Below, in pieces: positions 27,524 through 37,214 of a stretch of 64,000 bases of DNA. The notes under the pieces are model-generated. The model saw only the letters and a program-made list of their open reading frames with translations. It was not told where the DNA came from and did not search any database. The stretch's first letter is position 1. The number at the start of each line of letters is the position of its first letter. Made by a program: the position numbers and the translations under genes. Origin of the DNA: Halanaerobium saccharolyticum (GTDB taxonomy: Bacteria > Bacillota > Halanaerobiia > Halanaerobiales > Halanaerobiaceae); NCBI RefSeq assembly GCF_004362045.1, contig NZ_SNWX01000011.1, forward strand, positions 1 to 64,000, written 5' to 3'.

Positions 27524-28662
27524 TCTTTAATAACCTCCACAGCTAAGCGGCGAGCTTCCTGATCAGATGTCAAGATAGCCTCCAAATCGGGATCTGAAAT
27601 ATTTTGATGCTGATCCAGAACCGAAGCAACAACTCGACTCATAGCTAAAAATGGGATTTCTCCCCTTAAAAAACTGTAAACTGCTGCTTCATTAGCAGCA
27701 TTTAAAACTGCAGGAAAAGTTCCTCCTGCTTTACCAGCTGTATATGCATATTTTAAATTAGGAAATTTATCAGTATCTGCCGGGAAAAATTCTAAAGCTG
27801 TAATTTGGTCAAGCTCTAAATTATTACCTGCAGTTTTATTTCTTTCTGGATAAGTTAAACAATATTGAATTGGTATTTTCATATCAGCAGGTCCCATCTC
27901 AGCCAGTACTGTCCCATCAACTAATCTAATCATGGAATGAACAATACTCTGTGGATGAACCAGGACTTTAATATCATCATAAGCACAATCAAATAACCAG
28001 TGAGCCTCAATAACTTCCAAACCTTTATTCATTAAGGAAGCTGAGTCAATAGTTATTTTACTGCCCATTTCCCAGTTGGGATGATTAAGTGCATCTTCTA
28101 CTGACACCTGAGTTAATTCCTCTCTGGAATAAGAAAAGAAAGGACCACCAGAGGCAGTTAAAATAATCTCATTTAATTCCTGTTCATGCCCCATTAGAAG
28201 TTGAAAAATCGCATTGTGTTCACTATCAACAGGCAGCAGCTTAACCCCTTTTTCTTTAACTAATCGGGTTAAGACAGGTCCACCACTGACTAGACTTTCC
28301 TTGTTTGCCAGTGCAATATCATTACCTGCCTTCGCAGCTGCCACTGACGGTTCAAGGCCAGCGAAACCAACAATTGCATTTAGTAAGAGATCGACATCTT
28401 CTGCAGCAGCAGTCTGTAAATTATTTTTGCCAGCTAAGACTTCAGTTTTCTGATTTTTCAATTTAGACTTCAGCTTGGAGGCCGCCTCCTGCTCTACCAT
28501 CACTACAAATTCAGGCTGATATTTTTTTATCTGTTTAAAAAGAAGATCAACATTCTGATAGGCGCTTAAAGCCTTAATCTTCCAGTTATTTAAATTATCT
28601 ATTACTTCTAAAGTCTGGGTTCCAATTGAGCCTGTAGAACCCAGAATTGTAATTTCTTTCAT
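27514..28662 (-). CDS. dxr: 1-deoxy-D-xylulose 5-phosphate reductoisomerase
   Basis: Dxr performs the committed MEP-pathway step, DXP to MEP, using NADPH. The N-terminal NADPH site reads ILGSTGSIGTQTLEVI. The metal and substrate motifs LPVDSEHNAI, TASGGPF, SLMNKGLEVIEAHWLF and VHPQSIVHSMI are present. The frame opens at a GTG three codons earlier. The ATG at 28662 is chosen because GAGGTG lies six bases upstream. Confidence 0.97.
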   Translation of the reverse strand: MKEITILGSTGSIGTQTLEVIDNLNNWKIKALSAYQNVDLLFKQIKKYQPEFVVMVEQEAASKLKSKLKNQKTEVLAGKNNLQTAAAEDVDLLLNAIVGFAGLEPSVAAAKAGNDIALANKESLVSGGPVLTRLVKEKGVKLLPVDSEHNAIFQLLMGHEQELNEIILTASGGPFFSYSREELTQVSVEDALNHPNWEMGSKITIDSASLMNKGLEVIEAHWLFDCAYDDIKVLVHPQSIVHSMIRLVDGTVLAEMGPADMKIPIQYCLTYPERNKTAGNNLELDQITALEFFPADTDKFPNLKYAYTAGKAGGTFPAVLNAANEAAVYSFLRGEIPFLAMSRVVASVLDQHQNISDPDLEAILTSDQEARRLAVEVIKEWF

Positions 28663-28689
28663 AATTTTCACCTCAAACTTCTATTTTAA

Positions 28690-29751
28690 TTAATCTTTAA
28701 TATCTATTAAATCAGAATCAACTATTGCCTTAATTATAACTAAAAAAGTTGGGCCGACCACAAAACCAATGGCTCCTAAAATTCTATATCCCGAAAAAAG
28801 AGCAATCATTGTTGCTAAAGGATGTAAACCCAGACTTTTTCCCATAATCTTACCTTCTGAAGCTGAGCGTATAGCAGACAGAAACAAATGTAAAATAAAA
28901 ATAGCAAAAGCCTGAGAAAAGTTACCAAATATAATTGAAGTCACAATCCAGGGATAAAATAAAAGAGCTGGTCCAATAATTGGAATTAAATCCAGTACAG
29001 CTGCTGCCACCCCTACAATTAAGGCATATTGATTACCTATTAATCTCGCTCCTAACCCGGCAACCACACCAGTAATAGAAATTAAGATCAACATCGCCCT
29101 AATATATCCAACTGCTGAACGGTTTAGCTGAGTAAAAACATTTGCAATTTTAGGCTGCACCTCTTCCGGAAAAATGTTAATTAGAAATTCTTTAATATGA
29201 TCACGATCTCTGCTGATAAAAAAAGCAGCAATAAAAGCAATAAAAAGAATCATAAATAAGCTTGGCAGTCTGGTCAAAAATTCTAAGATAGAATTAATGA
29301 CAGAAATTAATGCATCTCTAATTCCATTATATAACAACTGCAAATTACTGTTAATCGCATCCCGGACAGCATCAGATATTTCCCAGTTTTCCATAAATGT
29401 CTCAAACTGCTGGTTTTGTTCTGAAAACCATTTGATTTGCGAATCGATAGAACGGTAGTCAGGTAAGTTTTTAAGCAGCCTGTTTAATTCCAAATACCCC
29501 TGAGCACCACCGATAATAATCATTGTTAATAGGATTACTATTACCAAAATCAGAACCCCAATCACTGAAAAACCCCGGTGTATAGGAACCTTTTGATCTA
29601 TATAATCTACAAAAGGATTAATTAAACTTGCGATAACAGCCGCAATAATAAAAGGGGTGAAATATATAAATACATGTTCCAAAATAACTAAACTAATTAA
29701 TAAAGATAAGAACATTAAAAAATATTTAATATACCATTTGTTAATTATCAT
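28690..29751 (-). CDS. AI-2E family membrane transporter
   Basis: This 353-aa protein has about eight hydrophobic segments: two pairs at the N-terminus, a long soluble insert near residues 75-150, and a C-terminal group with the conserved LDLIPIIGPALLFYPWI region typical of the AI-2E/YdiK/PerM family. Members export small molecules or act as Na+/H+ antiporters; the substrate here cannot be assigned. It lies between dxr and cdsA, apparently in the same operon. Confidence 0.85.
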   Translation of the reverse strand: MIINKWYIKYFLMFLSLLISLVILEHVFIYFTPFIIAAVIASLINPFVDYIDQKVPIHRGFSVIGVLILVIVILLTMIIIGGAQGYLELNRLLKNLPDYRSIDSQIKWFSEQNQQFETFMENWEISDAVRDAINSNLQLLYNGIRDALISVINSILEFLTRLPSLFMILFIAFIAAFFISRDRDHIKEFLINIFPEEVQPKIANVFTQLNRSAVGYIRAMLILISITGVVAGLGARLIGNQYALIVGVAAAVLDLIPIIGPALLFYPWIVTSIIFGNFSQAFAIFILHLFLSAIRSASEGKIMGKSLGLHPLATMIALFSGYRILGAIGFVVGPTFLVIIKAIVDSDLIDIKD

Positions 29752-29756
29752 CTAAT

Positions 29757-30566
29757 TCACCCCAATAATAAAATTATAAAATAATAGGTAAATGGTGCTG
29801 TAAAAATGAAACTGTCAAAGCGATCAAGTATCCCACCATGACCTGGTATAATTGTACCTGTATCTTTTACTCTAAAACTTCGTTTAATACAGGACTCAAA
29901 TAAATCTCCCATGATTGCCACAACTGGAAATAAAAAAGCGAAAATAAAATAATAAATATTAAAAACTTCTAAAAAAAGAGAAGCAAATATTATAAAAATT
30001 GCTGTGGTAAAAATTCCCCCAACCGCACCAGCGACAGTTTTATTCGGGCTAATCACCGGGGCCATTGCTTTTTTACCAAACCTTTTACCGACAAAATAAG
30101 CCCCGGAATCGGTCAGCCAGGTGGCGATTAAAACCAGCCATAAAGCACTGGTATTTACAAATACACCCTGATTAATATCTCTTAAAAAAACCGCAAAAGA
30201 TAGACCACCACCAATGTAAATAACTGAAAATAATTGATGGCTTAAGTTTTTAATGAATTCCACTTCCTGATAATCATATAAATTATAAAGATAAAGAGCA
30301 AAAGTAATAATAAAAAATATAATACCAGAAGGTAAATAATTAAAGTTATTAGAAATAAGATAAACATTAAAAACAATCAATACAGCAGAGGCTGCAAGTA
30401 TACTTCTTAATAATTTTGATTGGATTTCAAGCATTCGGCTGTATTCTCTAACAGCAAGCACAGTGATCATGCTGACGGTAATAAAAAAAGGCAGTGAACC
30501 TGCAAAAACTAAAAATATTAATAATAAAATACCAATAATTGCACTAATAATTCTTTTTTTAAGCAT
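29757..30566 (-). CDS. cdsA: Phosphatidate cytidylyltransferase
   Basis: CdsA makes CDP-diacylglycerol from phosphatidate and CTP for phospholipid synthesis. It is a membrane protein with about eight spans and the family signature near its C-terminus: DSGAYFVGKRFGKK, SPNKTVAGAVGG and KDTGTIIPGHGGILDRFDS. The start overlaps the uppS stop; the ATG at 30566 (MLKKRI) follows GGTGATCATC. Another in-frame ATG five codons earlier (30581) is possible. Confidence 0.95.
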   Translation of the reverse strand: MLKKRIISAIIGILLLIFLVFAGSLPFFITVSMITVLAVREYSRMLEIQSKLLRSILAASAVLIVFNVYLISNNFNYLPSGIIFFIITFALYLYNLYDYQEVEFIKNLSHQLFSVIYIGGGLSFAVFLRDINQGVFVNTSALWLVLIATWLTDSGAYFVGKRFGKKAMAPVISPNKTVAGAVGGIFTTAIFIIFASLFLEVFNIYYFIFAFLFPVVAIMGDLFESCIKRSFRVKDTGTIIPGHGGILDRFDSFIFTAPFTYYFIILLLG

Positions 30567-31278
30567 GATGATCACCGTCATTTAAGCCGCCGAATCTTCT
30601 TTCTCTATTTTTGAATTCTTTAAGGGCCTGTTTTAAATCTGATTCAGCAAAATCAGGCCAGAACTTGTCCGTAAAATATAATTCTGCATAAGCAGACTGC
30701 CAGAGTAGAAAATTACTCAGTCTCAGATCTCCACCTGTTCTGATCAATAATTCTATATTCTGCAGTTCCTCCTGATATAAATAAGAGGCAAAATCTTTTT
30801 CCTCAAACTTATTTAACACAATTTTACCATTCTTATAATCTTCAGCTATTTTTTTGGCGGCATCAGTAATTTCTGCTCTCCCACCATAATTAAAAGCAAT
30901 ATTTAAAGTCAAATTACTGTTTTCAGCAGATCTTTTTTCTATATTATTAATTTCCTTAATCAAATTATTAGAAAGATTGGTTTTTCTACCCAGAAATTGA
31001 ACTCGAACTCCATTTTCTAAAAGTTCATCTACTTCATTGCGCATTGTTCTTTTCATTAAAGTTAGCAAAAAATCAACTTCTGCTTTTGGTCTTTTCCAAT
31101 TTTCAGTTGAAAAAGCATACACAGTTAATGACTCAACTTTTAAGTTTACTGCGGCTTTTACTATTTTTTTAAGAGTTTTAACACCCTCTTTGTGGCCGGC
31201 ACTTCGGCTTTTATTTCTTTGTTCTGCCCAGCGACCATTTCCATCCATAATTATTGCAATGTTTTTGGGAGTATTCAT
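30559..31278 (-). CDS. uppS: Undecaprenyl diphosphate synthase
   Basis: UppS builds the C55 lipid carrier for peptidoglycan and other surface glycans by cis-condensing isopentenyl units onto farnesyl diphosphate. The conserved IIMDGNGRWA with the catalytic Asp is at residues 9-18. FSTENWKRP and the C-terminal RTGGDLRLSNFLLWQSAYAE are present. The 239-aa length is normal. It works with ispG and dxr (precursor supply) and cdsA in the same transcriptional run. Confidence 0.97.
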   Translation of the reverse strand: MNTPKNIAIIMDGNGRWAEQRNKSRSAGHKEGVKTLKKIVKAAVNLKVESLTVYAFSTENWKRPKAEVDFLLTLMKRTMRNEVDELLENGVRVQFLGRKTNLSNNLIKEINNIEKRSAENSNLTLNIAFNYGGRAEITDAAKKIAEDYKNGKIVLNKFEEKDFASYLYQEELQNIELLIRTGGDLRLSNFLLWQSAYAELYFTDKFWPDFAESDLKQALKEFKNRERRFGGLNDGDHHA

Positions 31279-31304
31279 TAAATCATCCCTTCCAATTAAT
31301 TAAT

Positions 31305-31324
31305 TACCCCCTAAAAAGGGGGTA
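31305..31324 (-). terminator. Short GC hairpin upstream of uppS
   Basis: A 7-bp stem TACCCCC/GGGGGTA closes a six-base loop between the 68-aa gene and uppS. The minus strand continues ATTAATTAATT, so there is no proper U-tract. It could be a weak terminator or an RNA processing/stability element. Confidence 0.4.
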
Positions 31325-31328
31325 TAAA

Positions 31329-31535
31329 TTAGCTGTTATATTGAAAAGACCAGGTTATTAGGTAAAAACTTTTTTCTTCTTCGATCTTTAGTACTCGTTT
31401 GAGTCCTTTATTTTTAAGATGATCATTATTTTGAAATGGAGGTTTTATTTCTTTTAATCTGTATTCAAACTGCTGTTTTTCCATAAATTCAACTGCTTTA
31501 TCCAGTGGGGAAGCTAAAAGTTTAGAAAATTTCAT
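31329..31535 (-). CDS. Small hypothetical protein (68 aa)
   Basis: I do not recognise this family. The frame lies between frr (3 bases away) and uppS, in the same direction, with a weak GGAAG before its ATG. The product starts MKFSKLLASPLDKAVEFMEKQ, is lysine- and glutamate-rich, and ends with an aromatic-rich strand-like segment (SFYLITWSFQYNS). The pattern suggests a small alpha/beta protein with no membrane span. Its conserved spacing with frr supports a real gene, but function is unknown. Confidence 0.6.
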   Translation of the reverse strand: MKFSKLLASPLDKAVEFMEKQQFEYRLKEIKPPFQNNDHLKNKGLKRVLKIEEEKSFYLITWSFQYNS

Positions 31536-31537
31536 TT

Positions 31538-32095
31538 TTAAACTTCCATAATCTCTTCTTCTTTTTTCTCAACAATATTATCAAGTTTACCGATATACTC
31601 ATCAGTTAATTCCTGAACATTTTCCAGACCGCGGTGCATATTATCTTCTGAGATTTCTCCCTCTTCTTCTAACATTTCAAGTTCTTCATTGGATTCTCTT
31701 CTAATTGCCCGGATTGCAATTCTTCCTTTTTCCGCTTTTTCATGCAGAATTTTAACAAGTTCTTTTCTTCTTTCCTCTGTTAACTGAGGAATATTAATTC
31801 TAATTACACTACCATCATTACTGGGGTTAAGGCCCAAATTCTCCTGCATAATAGCCTTTTCAATAGTTTCAATATTATTCTTATCCCAGGGTTCAATTAC
31901 TATCTGTCTGGCTTCAGGAGCAAAAACTTTGGCCATCTGCTGAATGGGAGTGGCGACTCCATAATTGTTTGCTTTTATATTTTCCACAAGTGAGGGTCTG
32001 GCTCTACCAGTTCTAATAGTATTTAAATCTTCTTTGGTTTTTTCAAGTGTCTTTTCCATCTTTTTTTCTGTTTCTTTCATCACTTCTCTAAACAT
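31538..32095 (-). CDS. frr: Ribosome recycling factor
   Basis: RRF splits post-termination ribosomes together with EF-G. The 185-aa protein shows RTGRARPSLVENI, the ARQIVIEPWDKNNIETIEKAI segment, RINIPQLTEERRKELVK and the C-terminal LDNIVEKKEEEIMEV. The start has GAGGAGGAC upstream. It follows pyrH in the conserved rpsB-tsf-pyrH-frr order. Confidence 0.97.
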   Translation of the reverse strand: MFREVMKETEKKMEKTLEKTKEDLNTIRTGRARPSLVENIKANNYGVATPIQQMAKVFAPEARQIVIEPWDKNNIETIEKAIMQENLGLNPSNDGSVIRINIPQLTEERRKELVKILHEKAEKGRIAIRAIRRESNEELEMLEEEGEISEDNMHRGLENVQELTDEYIGKLDNIVEKKEEEIMEV

Positions 32096-32121
32096 AAATT
32101 TGTCCTCCTCAGATCTAATTA

Positions 32122-32841
32122 TTAACTAACAGAAGTTCCAATGTTTTCGCCGAGTAATACCCGTTTAATATTACCTTCTTTTTTAACTGCAAAAACTTTT
32201 AAAGGTATTTTATTGTCCATACAGAGAGAAACAGCGGTAAAGTCCATAACCCTAAGAGAATTATTTAATAAATCAATATAGGATAAAGACTCATGTTTTT
32301 GAGCATCTTCATTAACACTGGGGTCAGAATCATAGATCCCATCAACATTTTTAGCCATTAAAATTACATCTGCAGATATTTCTGCAGCCCTTAGAGCAGC
32401 AGTAGTGTCAGTTGAGAAAAATGGATTTCCTGTGCCAGCAGCAAAGATCACAACTCTACCTTTTTCCAGATGTCTAATTGCACGACGACGAATATAGGGC
32501 TCAGCAATCTGGCGCATCTCAATTGCAGATTGAACACGGGTTTCAATATCAAATTTTTCGATGGCATCCTGTAATGCTAAAGCATTGATTACAGTTGCCA
32601 GCATCCCCATATAATCAGCTGTACCGCGATCCATTCCTTTAGCACTACCAGCAATCCCTCTAAATATATTACCTCCACCAACTACAACTGCCATCTCAAC
32701 ATTTGTAGTTTTGACAACATCACTAATTTCAGCTGCAATTTTTTTAATCATTTCGGGATCAATACCAAAACCGTTATTACCGGCCAGTGCCTCCCCACTA
32801 ATCTTCAGCAGTATTCTTGAATAAACTGGTTTTTCCGTCAT
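32122..32841 (-). CDS. pyrH: UMP kinase
   Basis: PyrH phosphorylates UMP to UDP and is a hexamer of the amino-acid-kinase fold. It has [16 protein letters not shown] near residue 14, [11 protein letters not shown], the UMP-binding [17 protein letters not shown] and [15 protein letters not shown]. The frame is open six codons further upstream, but GGAGG lies before the ATG at 32841, which gives [11 protein letters not shown]. Confidence 0.97.
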   Translation of the reverse strand: MTEKPVYSRILLKISGEALAGNNGFGIDPEMIKKIAAEISDVVKTTNVEMAVVVGGGNIFRGIAGSAKGMDRGTADYMGMLATVINALALQDAIEKFDIETRVQSAIEMRQIAEPYIRRRAIRHLEKGRVVIFAAGTGNPFFSTDTTAALRAAEISADVILMAKNVDGIYDSDPSVNEDAQKHESLSYIDLLNNSLRVMDFTAVSLCMDNKIPLKVFAVKKEGNIKRVLLGENIGTSVS

Positions 32842-32913
32842 TATATAATTAACCTCCATTAAATATTATTCTTCAATTTTTAGCTAATTCCTTTTTTATA
32901 AGCAAATTTACTT

Positions 32914-32951
32914 AAAAAAAGAGAACACTCTCTCCAGTGCTCTCCTTTTTT
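32914..32951 (-). terminator. Intrinsic terminator after tsf
   Basis: On the minus strand GAGAGCACT pairs with AGTGTTCTC (one G-U) around a six-base loop, followed by seven T. It is in the 3' flank of tsf and separates it from pyrH. Confidence 0.8.
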
Positions 32952-32956
32952 AATTA

Positions 32957-33856
32957 TTATTGATTTTTTGTCATAGCAGCAACTTCAGCAGCAAAGTCCT
33001 CTTCTTTCTTTTCAATACCTTCACCAATTTCAAAACGTGTAAACTGTTTAACTTCCATATCATTTTCTTTCAATACTTCAGCAACAGTTTTATCATCATC
33101 TCTAACAAATGGCTGCTCTAAAAGACAGACCTGTGTATAATACTTATTGATCTTACCTTCTACAATTTGATCAAGAATATGCTCAGGTTTACCTTCGTTT
33201 AACATCTGTTCCTTATAAATTTTCTTTTCTTTTTCTATAGATTCCGAATCTACAGAGTCACGATCTAAAAACTCTGGATTGATTGCAGCAATATGCATTG
33301 CCACATCTTTAGCAGCTTGAGCTTTCTCTTCTGCAAATTCATTTGCAAATTCAACTAAAACACCAATTTTTCCACCCATATGGATATATCCAAATAAATA
33401 GCCATCTGTTTCGACTCTCTTAAATCTTCTCAAATTTATATTTTCACCAATATTAGCAATGGCTGCTTTAATAACATCACTAACAGTTTCTTTCTCATCT
33501 TTAAACCAGGCTTCATTTTCGACAGTTTCTACATCTTCAGCTTGACTCTGCATTAAATGCTCAGAAATGTCAGAAACAAGGGACTGGAAGTTGTCATTTT
33601 TAGCAACAAAATCAGTCTCAGAGTTAACCTCAACCAGAACACCTTTCTTACGATCATCACTTATATTTAAGCTTACTAATCCTTCGGCAGCAACTCTACC
33701 TGCTTTTTTAGCAGCAGCTGCCATACCTTTTTCTCTTAAGTATTCAACAGCAGCTTCAATATCGCCGTCAACCTTATTTAGAGCTTTTTTGCAGTCAAGA
33801 ACACCTGCACCGGTACGGGAACGCAGCTCTTTTATATCTTTCATTGTAACTCCCAT
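32957..33856 (-). CDS. tsf: Elongation factor Ts
   Basis: EF-Ts recycles EF-Tu by GDP release. The UBA-like N-terminus reads KDIKELRSRTGAGVLDCKKAL, followed by the core with VEVNSETDFVAKN and the dimerisation domain. A C-terminal ending QPFVRDDDKTVAEVL is present. The 299-aa form is the longer Firmicutes type. AAGGAGG is ten bases before the ATG at 33856; a second ATG (codon 5) also has GGGAG, but the first fits the family N-terminus. Confidence 0.97.
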   Translation of the reverse strand: MGVTMKDIKELRSRTGAGVLDCKKALNKVDGDIEAAVEYLREKGMAAAAKKAGRVAAEGLVSLNISDDRKKGVLVEVNSETDFVAKNDNFQSLVSDISEHLMQSQAEDVETVENEAWFKDEKETVSDVIKAAIANIGENINLRRFKRVETDGYLFGYIHMGGKIGVLVEFANEFAEEKAQAAKDVAMHIAAINPEFLDRDSVDSESIEKEKKIYKEQMLNEGKPEHILDQIVEGKINKYYTQVCLLEQPFVRDDDKTVAEVLKENDMEVKQFTRFEIGEGIEKKEEDFAAEVAAMTKNQ

Positions 33857-33912
33857 TTATTAAAAACCTCCTTATAATAACTTATAAAATAATATTAATC
33901 ATTTTTCTTAGT

Positions 33913-33941
33913 ATTTTAATTCCTTAGTGTTTTAATAACAA
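33913..33941 (-). promoter_or_regulatory. Possible promoter for tsf
   Basis: TTGTTA and TAAAAT are 17 bases apart on the minus strand, downstream of the rpsB terminator and upstream of tsf. Since a terminator separates rpsB from tsf, a local promoter is expected. The region is AT-rich, so chance matches are possible. Confidence 0.4.
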
Positions 33942-33994
33942 TTATTAATTGATATTTACTATTTTGAATTAAATATAGTTAAAATTATGCTAGA

Positions 33995-34035
33995 AAAAAG
34001 CGCTGCAAAGCATAAAAACTTTACCAGCGCTTTTT
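33995..34035 (-). terminator. Intrinsic terminator between rpsB and tsf
   Basis: AAAAAGCGCTG pairs with CAGCGCTTTTT, with a nested AAAG/CTTT inside the loop, and a T-run follows on both strands. It probably reduces readthrough from rpsB into tsf and could also stop plus-strand transcription. Confidence 0.8.
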
Positions 34036-34047
34036 ATTAAGTCTTAA

Positions 34048-34794
34048 TTATTCAGCAGTATTTTCTTCAACTTCAACTTCAGCTTCTTCTTGTTTAGCTT
34101 CAGCTTCCTGTCTGCCCTGCTTTCCAGCAAGTACTGCGTCAGAAATAACACTGGTAATCAATTTGACAGCTCTAATAGCATCATCATTACCAGGAATGAC
34201 ATAATCTATCAGATCTGGATCACAGTTTGTATCTAAAATTGATACAATTGGGATATCCAGTTTTCTAGCTTCAGAAACTGCGATATCTTCTTTTCTTGCA
34301 TCTGTAATAAAGATTACATCTGGTAAACCATTCATATCTCTAATTCCACCGAGGAATCTCTCAAGCTTATCGTGTTCTTTCTTTAAGTCGATAACCTCTT
34401 TTTTAGGAAGAACTTCAAAAATTCCTTCTTCTTCCATTTGCTCGATTTCTTCTAAACGATCAATACGTTTTTTGATGGTATTATAATTTGTTAACATACC
34501 ACCTAGCCAACGCTGATTAACATAAGGCATTCCGCATTTTTCAGCTTCTTTTTTAACAGTTTCCTGTGCCTGACGCTTAGTTCCAACAAACAATACATTT
34601 TTTCCCTGAGCAGCCTGTTCCTTGACAAAGTTATAAGCTTTATCAATTAACTTAACTGTCTGCTGAAGGTCAATGATATAAATTCCATTTCTTTCGGTGA
34701 AAATATATTGTTTCATCTTTGGGTTCCATCTCTTAGTCTGATGACCAAAATGAACACCCGATTCGAGGAGTTGTTTCATGTTTACAACTGACAT
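34048..34794 (-). CDS. rpsB: 30S ribosomal protein S2
   Basis: S2 is a late-assembling small-subunit protein. It shows [22 protein letters not shown] at the start (first 20 of which are near-invariant), [27 protein letters not shown], and [22 protein letters not shown] near residue 190. The last 20 residues are an acidic tail. AAGGAGGTG precedes the start. It has its own promoter and structured leader, and codY ends just upstream. Confidence 0.97.
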   Translation of the reverse strand: MSVVNMKQLLESGVHFGHQTKRWNPKMKQYIFTERNGIYIIDLQQTVKLIDKAYNFVKEQAAQGKNVLFVGTKRQAQETVKKEAEKCGMPYVNQRWLGGMLTNYNTIKKRIDRLEEIEQMEEEGIFEVLPKKEVIDLKKEHDKLERFLGGIRDMNGLPDVIFITDARKEDIAVSEARKLDIPIVSILDTNCDPDLIDYVIPGNDDAIRAVKLITSVISDAVLAGKQGRQEAEAKQEEAEVEVEENTAE

Positions 34795-34839
34795 AACTCC
34801 TGCACCTCCTTTCTGGTTTTAGCCTCCGACAGCATCAAC

Positions 34840-34879
34840 TCTAAACACAACTGTATAAAATACAGCACCAGCATTTAGA
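34840..34879 (-). promoter_or_regulatory. Candidate rpsB leader hairpin
   Basis: In the roughly 110-base leader of rpsB the minus strand folds into TCTAAAT/GTTTAGA around an inner perfect CTGTAT-TTT-ATACAG hairpin. S2 leaders that control rpsB are known in other bacteria. I did not compare this one with any model, so the link is by position only. Confidence 0.45.
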
Positions 34880-34909
34880 TCAACTATCGTGTGTATTTTG
34901 CCACAAAAA

Positions 34910-34938
34910 AGTATACCATAGACTCAGAATTTAATCAA
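34910..34938 (-). promoter_or_regulatory. Sigma-A promoter for rpsB
   Basis: TTGATT and TATACT with an exact 17-base spacer lie on the minus strand, after the codY terminator. The start site would be near 34903, giving a leader of about 110 bases. Confidence 0.75.
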
Positions 34939-34970
34939 GCTTTTTTAGATAATTCTTTTCGGCAGCAGTT

Positions 34971-34999
34971 AAAAGGCTCCTCAAATAATCAGAGGAGCC
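34971..34999 (-). terminator. Intrinsic terminator after codY
   Basis: GGCTCCTC pairs perfectly with GAGGAGCC around a nine-base loop, and TTTT follows on the minus strand. It ends the hslV-hslU-codY transcript. Confidence 0.85.
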
Positions 35000-35025
35000 T
35001 GCAAACTCAAATTAGTTACTAAAAA

Positions 35026-35808
35026 TTATCCTTTAACCTTTTCTAATTCATCTAATAAATTATCATTAAGGACTTTAATATATGTTCCTTTCATTCCTAA
35101 TGAACGAGATTCAATTACACCAGCACTCTCAAATTTACGGAGAGCATTTACAATAACAGATCTTGTTATACCCACTCTATCCGCTACTTTACTTGCTACT
35201 AATAAACCTTCTTCTCCATCTAATTCTTCAAAAATATGTTCAATAGCCTCTAATTCGGAATAAGATAAGGTATCAATCGCTATTTGAACTGCTGCCTTTT
35301 TGCGGGCTTCTTTTTCTATTCTTTCACTGCGGGAACGTAGAATTTCCATTCCCACAACTGAAGCTCCATATTCCGCAAGGACTAAATCTTCGTCATCAAA
35401 TGGTGAACCATATCGAGCTAAAACTAAAGTTCCCAGTCTATCTCCTCCACCAATAACAGGAACTATCGTTGTTAATTTATCTTCAAATAAGCAATCTTCA
35501 CCATCAGCAAAAACACACTTGCCATCTTTTTGTTCAATATTCGACTTAGTTTCCCTAATTCTCAGTAATCCATCATTATATTCCTCTGGAAATGCTCCCT
35601 GCTCAATTACTTTTTCTTCCATAATTTCACACTCAAAATCATCGCGCAGACTGTAGCCTAAAATTTTGCCTTTTTTGCTTGTCACATATACATTACACCT
35701 TACAGCCTCTTTTAAAACATAGGCCATATCGGAAAAATCTACCGCATTTCCACCTGTTCTCTGTAATAATCGATTAATCTTTCGGCTTTTTTCTAATAAA
35801 CTACCCAT
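35026..35808 (-). CDS. codY: GTP-sensing global repressor CodY
   Basis: CodY represses amino-acid and stationary-phase genes when branched-chain amino acids and GTP are abundant. The 260-aa protein has the N-terminal GAF domain and a C-terminal winged helix with [20 protein letters not shown] as the recognition region, followed by [20 protein letters not shown]. The ATG at 35808 (MGSLLEK) has GGAGGAG six bases upstream and replaces a start five codons earlier. It follows hslU as in Bacillus. Confidence 0.96.
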   Translation of the reverse strand: MGSLLEKSRKINRLLQRTGGNAVDFSDMAYVLKEAVRCNVYVTSKKGKILGYSLRDDFECEIMEEKVIEQGAFPEEYNDGLLRIRETKSNIEQKDGKCVFADGEDCLFEDKLTTIVPVIGGGDRLGTLVLARYGSPFDDEDLVLAEYGASVVGMEILRSRSERIEKEARKKAAVQIAIDTLSYSELEAIEHIFEELDGEEGLLVASKVADRVGITRSVIVNALRKFESAGVIESRSLGMKGTYIKVLNDNLLDELEKVKG

Positions 35809-35837
35809 ATCAATCTCCTCCATTTTCTGTTTTGAAA

Positions 35838-37214
35838 TTATAAAATATATTTACTTAAGTCTTTATTTGCTACAACATCTTTTAATTTATCATTAACATA
35901 ATCTACATCAATTTCAATTTCCTGTTCAGCTAAAGTTGGTGCTTCAAAAGAAAGATCCTCCAGTAATTTTTCCATTATTGTATGCAGCCTTCGGGCTCCA
36001 ATATTTTCAGTCTCTTCGTTGATATCATAAGCGAAACTGGATATTTCTTCTATAGCTTCTTCACTAAAGTTAATCTTTATACCTTCAGTCTCTAATAAAG
36101 CCTTGTACTGTTTAACCAGAGAGTTCTGAGGCAGCAGCAGTATATCCTTAAAATTATCCCGGCTGAGGCTGTCTAAATTGACCCTTAAGGGAAATCTACC
36201 CTGAAGTTCTGGTATTAAATCTGCTGGTGAAGAAACATGGAACGCTCCTGCAGCGATAAATAAAATATGATCAGTTTTCACCGAACCGTGTTTGGTACTT
36301 ACAGTTGAGCCTTCCACAATTGGTAAAATATCTCGCTGTACACCCTGTCTTGAAACTTCTGGGCCGGATCCTGATTCTCTACCTGCTATCTTATCCATTT
36401 CATCTAAAAAGATTATTCCATCTTCCTCAACAGTTTTTATTGCTTCTGACTTAACCTGATCCATGTCAATTAGTTTTTGAGCCTCTTCATCTTTGAGCAT
36501 TTCTTTAGCCTGAGCAATAGTTACTTTTTTCTTCTGTTTTTTATTTGGAAAAATATTTCCCAGCATATCTTTAAAATTAATACCCATTTCTTCAACTCCG
36601 GAACCGGAAAAAACATCCATCATTTGAGTATTATTTTCTTCTACTTCAATTTCTATTTTTTGATCATCCAGCTTACCATCTTTAATTCTCTGATACATTC
36701 TCTTTTTTCTGGCAGCAATTCGATCATCTACATCATCTGATTTTTTATTGATATCATCAACCAGATTAGAATAATAACTGTCTTTATCTTTTTTCTTTCC
36801 AGGAAGCATGCGGTTTACAATACGCTGAATTGCCTGTTTCTCAGCCTCAATTTCAACCTCTTCCATTTTAGCTTCTTTGACCATTCTAATTGCAGATTCT
36901 GTAAGATCTCTAATCATTGATTCTACATCACGACCTACATAACCTACTTCAGTAAATTTAGTCACTTCTATTTTGATAAAAGGAGCTCTGGCAATTTTAG
37001 CAAGTCTGCGAGCAATCTCAGTTTTACCAACACCAGTAGGCCCAATCATCAGAATATTTTTTGGAATTATCTCATCTTTCATCTCATCTTTAACCAGTTT
37101 TCTTCTATACCTATTTCTTAAGGCAATAGCTACTGATTTTTTTGCTTTTTCCTGTCCAATTATATATTTATCCAGTTCGGCAACGATTTCTTTTGGGGTT
37201 AATTGATTATTCAC
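35838..37214 (-). CDS. hslU: HslU/ClpY AAA+ unfoldase
   Basis: HslU unfolds substrates for the HslV peptidase. It has Walker [18 protein letters not shown] near residue 50, the pore motif [10 protein letters not shown], the I domain with a charged stretch near 135-230, Walker [14 protein letters not shown] near 245-257 and the C-terminal tail ending KYIL that activates HslV. A GTG at 37214 overlapping the hslV stop gives the family start [11 protein letters not shown]. The ATG at 37235 is inside the Shine-Dalgarno region. Confidence 0.95.
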   Translation of the reverse strand: MNNQLTPKEIVAELDKYIIGQEKAKKSVAIALRNRYRRKLVKDEMKDEIIPKNILMIGPTGVGKTEIARRLAKIARAPFIKIEVTKFTEVGYVGRDVESMIRDLTESAIRMVKEAKMEEVEIEAEKQAIQRIVNRMLPGKKKDKDSYYSNLVDDINKKSDDVDDRIAARKKRMYQRIKDGKLDDQKIEIEVEENNTQMMDVFSGSGVEEMGINFKDMLGNIFPNKKQKKKVTIAQAKEMLKDEEAQKLIDMDQVKSEAIKTVEEDGIIFLDEMDKIAGRESGSGPEVSRQGVQRDILPIVEGSTVSTKHGSVKTDHILFIAAGAFHVSSPADLIPELQGRFPLRVNLDSLSRDNFKDILLLPQNSLVKQYKALLETEGIKINFSEEAIEEISSFAYDINEETENIGARRLHTIMEKLLEDLSFEAPTLAEQEIEIDVDYVNDKLKDVVANKDLSKYIL

